From assembly GCA_902774145.1 (NCBI GenBank), contig CACYHC010000001.1, positions 1-64,000 on the forward strand: 64,000 bases of DNA, written 5' to 3'. Source of the stretch: an uncultured Bacteroidia bacterium. Its GTDB lineage: Bacteria > Bacteroidota > Bacteroidia > Bacteroidales > UBA932. The translations under genes were made by a program, and so were the position numbers. The notes beneath the pieces are model-generated. The model had not been told where the DNA came from. It was given only the letters and a program-made list of their open reading frames with translations, and made no database searches. This document shows positions 59,551 through 64,000 of this stretch, in pieces; within the stretch, counting starts at the first letter, position 1, and every line of letters starts with the position of its first letter.

Positions 59551-59934
59551 CTAAAAAGTCGTCCCCTCCTCTGGGACAAAGGGGATAAACACGGCATCGG
59601 AGGCGATTAATTCTCCATTAAAGCTAATATCAGCGACAAATCGGTCAGGTTTAATAAAGGTCGCATTTATAATAATATCGCCGGTGTGCCTATTAAAGAC
59701 ATAATGAGGATATCTGCCAGTCGTAACGACATCGCGATAACGAAAGAAGGGACGATACGTATAGTAACGACCTATGGAAAGACATTTCCCATGCGAGATC
59801 TCAACGTAAATGGTCATATCCCCCATTACCCACTTATAATCGCCATTTTCCGGTATTTTCTGAGCATCTAACAAGGAACAGCCCAAAATAAAAATGGGGA
59901 CTAACAGCATTAACAAGGATAAAAACCTTTTCAT
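59551..59934 (-). CDS. AT-rich small lipoprotein of unknown function
   Basis: This 127-residue lipoprotein (signal MKRFLSLLMLLVPIFILGC) has a mature part of mixed strands (DYKWVMGDMTIYVEISHGK and IIINATFIKPDRFVADISF) and no known family. The gene is clearly richer in AT than its neighbours and has different codon use, with many AAA, ATA and TAT codons. It sits between leuB (8 nt away) and ilvE (27 nt away) without any metabolic logic, which suggests recent acquisition into the operon. Confidence 0.7.
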   Translation of the reverse strand: MKRFLSLLMLLVPIFILGCSLLDAQKIPENGDYKWVMGDMTIYVEISHGKCLSIGRYYTYRPFFRYRDVVTTGRYPHYVFNRHTGDIIINATFIKPDRFVADISFNGELIASDAVFIPFVPEEGTTF

Positions 59935-59942
59935 TACCCGTC

Positions 59943-61013
59943 TTATAATGTTTCAATCAATTGTGCTACGCGGTCGCCGACGGCGGAGGTGCCGTAAACG
60001 GGCGCGCCGGGGGCGGCCAGGTCCTCGGTGACGAAGCCTTCGTCGATGGACGCGGCCACCGCCTTGCGGATCAGCGCACCTTCCGCCTTGAGGCCGAAGG
60101 CATATTCGAAGAGCATCGCCGCGGAAAGGATCGTCGCCAGCGGATTGGCAATGTCCTTGCCCGCCGCCTGCGGGTAGGAGCCGTGAATGGGCTCGAAGAC
60201 CCCCGTATGCTCGCCGATGGACGCGGAGGCCAGCAGCCCCATCGAACCGGTAATGCAGCTCGCCTCGTCGGTCAGGATATCGCCGAAGGTATTTTCGGTG
60301 ACGATGACATCGAAGTACTTCGGGCAGCGGATCAGCTGCATCGCAGCATTGTCCACGTACATATAATCGACGCTGATGTCCGGATACTGCGGCGCCATTT
60401 CCTGCGCAATCTGCCGCCATAGGCGCGAGGACTCCAGCACATTCGCCTTGTCCACGACCGTCAGGTGCTTCCTGCGGCGGCCGGCGTACTCGAAGCCCAG
60501 CTTCAGGATGCGCTCGATTTCGTAGCGGTGATAAATATTGGTATCGAAGGCGGTGTCGCCGCCGTCAAGCCGGCCCTTCTCGCCGAAGTACATGCCGCCG
60601 GTGAGTTCCCGGATGCAGAGGAAATCCGCCCCGTCCACCAGTTCGCTCTTCAGCGGGCTCTTGTCCACGAGCGCCGGGAAGGTCTCGATAGGCCGCAGGT
60701 TCGCGTACAGGCCCAACTGCTTGCGCATCGCCAGCAGGCCCTGTTCCGGCCGCACCTTTGCGGTGGGGTCGTTGTCGTATTTGGGATCGCCGACGGCGCC
60801 GAAGAGCACCGCGTCGCTTTCCATACACACCTTGAAGGTGGATGCGGGGAACGCGTCCCCGAATTCATCAATCGCGCAGGCACCCGCCTTTGCAAAAGTA
60901 TAACTCACCTCGTGGCCGAAACGCTTGGCAACGGCATCGATGGCCTTCTTGGCCTGGTTCACCACCTCGGGACCGATACCGTCCCCGGGCAATTCTGCAA
61001 TCTTAAGTCTCAT
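59943..61013 (-). CDS. leuB: 3-isopropylmalate dehydrogenase
   Basis: This 356-residue enzyme oxidises and decarboxylates 3-isopropylmalate to 2-oxoisocaproate. It begins [15 protein letters not shown] and carries the substrate and metal motifs [29 protein letters not shown] and the late [19 protein letters not shown], quoted as [16 protein letters not shown]. Length is standard. The ATG overlaps the LeuA-like gene stop by 4 nt. It is the last step of leucine keto-acid synthesis in this operon. Confidence 0.96.
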   Translation of the reverse strand: MRLKIAELPGDGIGPEVVNQAKKAIDAVAKRFGHEVSYTFAKAGACAIDEFGDAFPASTFKVCMESDAVLFGAVGDPKYDNDPTAKVRPEQGLLAMRKQLGLYANLRPIETFPALVDKSPLKSELVDGADFLCIRELTGGMYFGEKGRLDGGDTAFDTNIYHRYEIERILKLGFEYAGRRRKHLTVVDKANVLESSRLWRQIAQEMAPQYPDISVDYMYVDNAAMQLIRCPKYFDVIVTENTFGDILTDEASCITGSMGLLASASIGEHTGVFEPIHGSYPQAAGKDIANPLATILSAAMLFEYAFGLKAEGALIRKAVAASIDEGFVTEDLAAPGAPVYGTSAVGDRVAQLIETL

Positions 61014-62539
61014 TTCAGCGTACTGATATCCAGATTTTCAATGATATTCAACATTTTCACGGTCGCCTTGATAGCCGCGGCGGCCTGGTCGGAGTCGATG
61101 CCCCGGGTCTTGAAGGAGTGCCCGTCCATATCCCAGACAATGGTGGTGGCCACGAGGGCGTCGGTCTTGCCACCGGGCGGGATGCTCACCTGATAGTCGG
61201 CCAGCACGGGGTGTTTCTTCCCCAGCCGGTCGTAAATCTTCCAAAGCGCGCGCATAAACGCGTGATACTGTCCGTCGCCGTTGGAAGAAGTTTCGTATTC
61301 CTGCCCGTCGATGGAAACCTTCAGCATCGCCGCGGGCTTCATGTCCTTGGTAATCTGCAGGGAATAGTTGACGATGTGGATATTGTCACTCCCCTGCCCG
61401 CTCTTCAGAACGTCCGCCACGATGAAGGGAAGATCCTCGGCGGTCAGCATTTCCTTCTTGTCGCCCAACTCGACCACCCGTTCGGTGACGAGTTTCACCT
61501 GCTCGGGCGTCAGGCTGATGCCCAGTTTGTCCAGGTTCTTGATGACATTGGCTTTGCCGCTCATCTTGCCCAGCGCATACTGCCGCTCGCGTCCGAAGCG
61601 GGAAGGCATCAGGCGATTCTCATAGAGGCCGCCCTTGCGGTCCCCGTCGGCGTGTACGCCGCTGGTCTGGGTGAAGACATTCTCCCCCACCACCGGCTCG
61701 TTGTCCGGAATACGGATACCGGAAATGCTTTCCACATAACGGCTTACGTGCGTAAGGGCGCTCTCGTCGAGGGCCAGTTCCGCCCCCGCCATATCCTTGA
61801 GCGCCGCCGCCACGGCCGCCACCGAGGCGTTACCGCTGCGTTCGCCCAGGCCGTTCACCGTTGCGTGGACACCCTGCACGCCCGCTTGTACGGCCGCGAG
61901 GGTGTTAGCCACCGCAAGGCCGTAGTCGTTGTGCGCATGGAAGTCGAAGTGCAGCGCCGGGAAGCGCTCCCGCATCTGGGTGCAGTACTTCGCGCAACTC
62001 CAGGGATTCAACACCCCCAGCGTATCGGGCAGCATATAACGGCGGATAGGCAGGTCGCACAGCGCGTCAAGGAACCCGAAGACATATTCCGGCGCATCCG
62101 CGATACCGCGGGACCAGTCTTCCAGGTAGAGATTGACCTCCAGTCCTTTGGAAAGGGCGTATTCCACCTGGGCGCGGATATCGGCGGCGTGCTGCGCCGG
62201 GGACTTGCGCAATTGTGTCTCCAGGTGCTTGAGGGAACCTTTGGCGAGCAAATTCACCACCTTTCCCCCGCAGGAGGCAATCCAGTCCACGGATTTGCCG
62301 CCGTCAATGAAGCCCAGCACCTCCACCCGGTTCAGAAGCCCTTTGGAGCGCGCCCAATCGCATACTTTGGAGAGCGACTCCGACTCGCCGCCGGACACGC
62401 GCGCGGAGGCCACCTCCACGCGGTCTACCTTCAACTCCTCCAGGAGGAGCTGGACAATCGCCAGTTTCTCGCTCGGGTTGAACGATACGCCCGCCGTCTG
62501 TTCGCCGTCACGCAGCGTGGTGTCCAGGATTTCTATCAT
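61010..62539 (-). CDS. 2-isopropylmalate / citramalate synthase family protein
   Basis: This 509-residue enzyme condenses acetyl-CoA with a 2-oxo acid. The DRE-TIM start is [18 protein letters not shown], the metal ligands are in [19 protein letters not shown], and [20 protein letters not shown] is typical. A C-terminal regulatory domain (residues 390-500, [19 protein letters not shown]) senses an end product. The sequence is of the longer citramalate/isopropylmalate type found next to leuB and leuCD in Bacteroidota; which keto acid it uses cannot be settled by eye. It is coupled to leuD and leuB by 4-nt overlaps. Confidence 0.85.
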   Translation of the reverse strand: MIEILDTTLRDGEQTAGVSFNPSEKLAIVQLLLEELKVDRVEVASARVSGGESESLSKVCDWARSKGLLNRVEVLGFIDGGKSVDWIASCGGKVVNLLAKGSLKHLETQLRKSPAQHAADIRAQVEYALSKGLEVNLYLEDWSRGIADAPEYVFGFLDALCDLPIRRYMLPDTLGVLNPWSCAKYCTQMRERFPALHFDFHAHNDYGLAVANTLAAVQAGVQGVHATVNGLGERSGNASVAAVAAALKDMAGAELALDESALTHVSRYVESISGIRIPDNEPVVGENVFTQTSGVHADGDRKGGLYENRLMPSRFGRERQYALGKMSGKANVIKNLDKLGISLTPEQVKLVTERVVELGDKKEMLTAEDLPFIVADVLKSGQGSDNIHIVNYSLQITKDMKPAAMLKVSIDGQEYETSSNGDGQYHAFMRALWKIYDRLGKKHPVLADYQVSIPPGGKTDALVATTIVWDMDGHSFKTRGIDSDQAAAAIKATVKMLNIIENLDISTLK

Positions 62540-63129
62540 CGGCCCTGTTCGAATTTTTCAATCTTGTCCTTTTGCTCCAGCAGATAGTCGATATCGTCCA
62601 GGGCGTTCATCAGACAGTATTTCTTGTAAGCGTTGAGTTCAAAATGTTCGCTTTCGCCGGTCTTGAGGTTGGTGACCGTCTGGGCAGGCACGTCCACCCG
62701 CACCTTCAGGCCCGGATCCGCGGCGATGCCTTCGAACAGACGGGCCAGGAAGCCTTCGGAGACCACCACAGGCAGTACGAAGTTGTTGAGTTCGTTGTTC
62801 TTGTGGATGTCGGCGAAGAAGCTGGAAATCACCACCTGGAAGCCGTAACCGGCGATGGCCCAGGCTGCGTGTTCGCGGCTGGAGCCGGAGCCGAAGTTCT
62901 TGCCGGCCACCAGAATGCAGCCGCTGTAGCGCGGGTCGTTCAGGACAAAGTTGTTGATGGGATTGCCCTGGGCGTCGTAGCGCCAGTCGCGGAAGAGGTT
63001 GTCGCCGAAGAACTTTTCGTCCCGCGTGGTGACTTTCATGAAACGGGCGGGGATGATCTGGTCCGTGTCCACATTTTCCAGGGGCAACGGGACGCAGGTA
63101 CTCTCAATTATGTCAAATTTTTGCTTCAT
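62536..63129 (-). CDS. leuD: 3-isopropylmalate dehydratase small subunit
   Basis: This 197-residue swivelling-domain subunit isomerises 2-isopropylmalate with LeuC. Motifs are [15 protein letters not shown] near the N-terminus and [17 protein letters not shown] near residue 65. Length is usual. It overlaps leuC and the LeuA-like gene by 4 nt at each end. Confidence 0.95.
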   Translation of the reverse strand: MKQKFDIIESTCVPLPLENVDTDQIIPARFMKVTTRDEKFFGDNLFRDWRYDAQGNPINNFVLNDPRYSGCILVAGKNFGSGSSREHAAWAIAGYGFQVVISSFFADIHKNNELNNFVLPVVVSEGFLARLFEGIAADPGLKVRVDVPAQTVTNLKTGESEHFELNAYKKYCLMNALDDIDYLLEQKDKIEKFEQGR

Positions 63130-64000
63130 AAAGTTCTCGGATCAGTTACTACACCGGTAACAGCAGCGGCGGCAGCGGTCAGGGGACTGGCAAGGAAGGT
63201 GCGGGAGCCGGGGCCCTGGCGGCCTTCGAAGTTGCGGTTGCTCGTGGAGACCGAATATTTGCCGGCGGGAATTTTGTCGTCGTTCATCGCCAGGCAGGCG
63301 GAGCAGCCGGGCTGGCGGATTTCGAAGCCGGATTCCGCAAGCAATTTATCCAAGCCTTCTTCTTCAATCTGTGCCTTGACGGCCCAGGAGCCCGGAACGA
63401 GCCAGGCCGTTACGCCGGGGGCCTTTTTGCGGCCTTTGACGAGGGAGGCGAAGGCCCGGAAATCCTCGATGCGGCCGTTGGTACAGGCGCCCAGGAAAAC
63501 GTAATCCACAGGATGGCCGAGCAGCGACTGCCCCGCTTCCAGCCCCATATAAGCCAGCGCCTTGGGGCTCGCGTCGGCGGGAATCTTCCCGTCAATCGGC
63601 ATCCCCATGCCGGGGTTGGTGCCGTAGGTAATCATCGGCTGTACTTCCGCGGCGTCGAAGACGAGTTCGCGGTCGAAGACGGCATCGTCGCCGCTCCTGA
63701 GTGCTTTCCACTTTTCGACGGCGGCATCCCAGTCGGCGCCCTTCGGCGCGTATTCGCGGCCCTTGAGCCAGGCAAAGGTCTTTTCATCCGGGGCGATGAA
63801 GCCGCCGCGCGCGCCCATTTCAATGGACAGGTTGCAGAGCGTCAGGCGGCCCTCCATCGAGAGAGCCCGCACCGCGCTGCCGCGGTATTCCACGAAATAG
63901 CCCGTCGCGCCGCTGGTGCTGATTTTCATCATCAGGAAGAGCGCCAGGTCCTTGGCGGTGACGCCCTTGCCCAATTCGCCTTCCACGCGGATGCTCATCG
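63126..64000 (-). CDS. leuC: 3-isopropylmalate dehydratase large subunit, partial
   Basis: The gene is cut by the window end; about the last 290 of an expected 460 or so residues are present. Two of the three iron-sulfur ligands are visible: the Cys in [13 protein letters not shown] and in [14 protein letters not shown], which carries the closing pair. [19 protein letters not shown] and the end [14 protein letters not shown] are typical of the aconitase family. The ATG at 63998 is internal; the true start lies outside. It is the first visible gene of the leu operon. Confidence 0.95.
   Translation of the reverse strand, partial: MSIRVEGELGKGVTAKDLALFLMMKISTSGATGYFVEYRGSAVRALSMEGRLTLCNLSIEMGARGGFIAPDEKTFAWLKGREYAPKGADWDAAVEKWKALRSGDDAVFDRELVFDAAEVQPMITYGTNPGMGMPIDGKIPADASPKALAYMGLEAGQSLLGHPVDYVFLGACTNGRIEDFRAFASLVKGRKKAPGVTAWLVPGSWAVKAQIEEEGLDKLLAESGFEIRQPGCSACLAMNDDKIPAGKYSVSTSNRNFEGRQGPGSRTFLASPLTAAAAAVTGVVTDPRTL

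Overview
The window looks like a chromosome segment of a Bacteroidales bacterium (Bacteroidota) with high GC content. The evidence is: exact Bacteroidota-type promoters (TTTG, about 19 nt, TAnnTTTG), FimA/Mfa-type fimbrial genes, DUF4493 and PCMD surface lipoproteins, a Chlamydia/Bacteroides-style V-type ATPase operon, a LpxL-type acyltransferase next to ketosynthase genes, and very few Shine-Dalgarno sequences. No phage, transposase, CRISPR array or conjugation gene was seen. Species cannot be assigned from the sequence alone.

Layout. 1-10107 (minus): one long, tightly overlapping operon. It starts with a hypothetical gene and lipoate ligase, continues through the complete glycine cleavage system (gcvT, gcvH, gcvPA, gcvPB, lpd), and runs without a break into an acyl carrier protein, an LpxL-like acyltransferase, a hotdog dehydratase and a ketosynthase. 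This part resembles an aryl-polyene or flexirubin type lipid pathway. Its 3' end is decayed: two consecutive genes carry internal deletions with frameshifts. 10153-10785 (plus): arginase-like gene with no normal start codon. 10743-17650 (minus): ssb followed by a fimbrial operon (OmpA-like lipoprotein, fimbrillin, FimB/Mfa2-like anchor, large DUF4906-like lipoprotein). 17918-22167: zinc-ribbon protein, secA, tRNA-Gly(CCC) and tmRNA. 22244-31532: small protein, hairpin repeats, lipoprotein, gap, surE-lpxB-hisIE, a RelA/SpoT homologue, and a GH2 glycosidase fused to a glycerophosphodiester phosphodiesterase. 31534-38489 (plus): V-type ATPase operon E-DUF2764-A-B-D-I-K with a conserved sodium-type ion-binding set in the proteolipid.

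38625-49374 (plus): a self-contained surface operon. It encodes a 48-residue acidic small protein, five consecutive lipoproteins (fimbrillin-like, unknown, two DUF4493-like, one DUF4493+PCMD-like), two paralogous small outer-membrane barrels and a second PCMD lipoprotein. It has no SusC/SusD, usher or sortase, and it is the best candidate here for an undescribed system. 49376-52193: Nif3-like protein, coiled-coil periplasmic protein, pectinesterase-like lipoprotein.

52196-64000 (minus): amino-acid metabolism. leuC, leuD, a LeuA-type synthase and leuB make the leucine keto acid. After an AT-rich orphan lipoprotein come ilvE, iorA, iorB, a PaaK-type CoA ligase, an ACT-domain protein, metY and metX. 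Together they interconvert branched-chain and aryl amino acids, keto acids and acyl-CoAs, and make homocysteine. A 165-bp AT-rich foldback element sits exactly between iorA and iorB.
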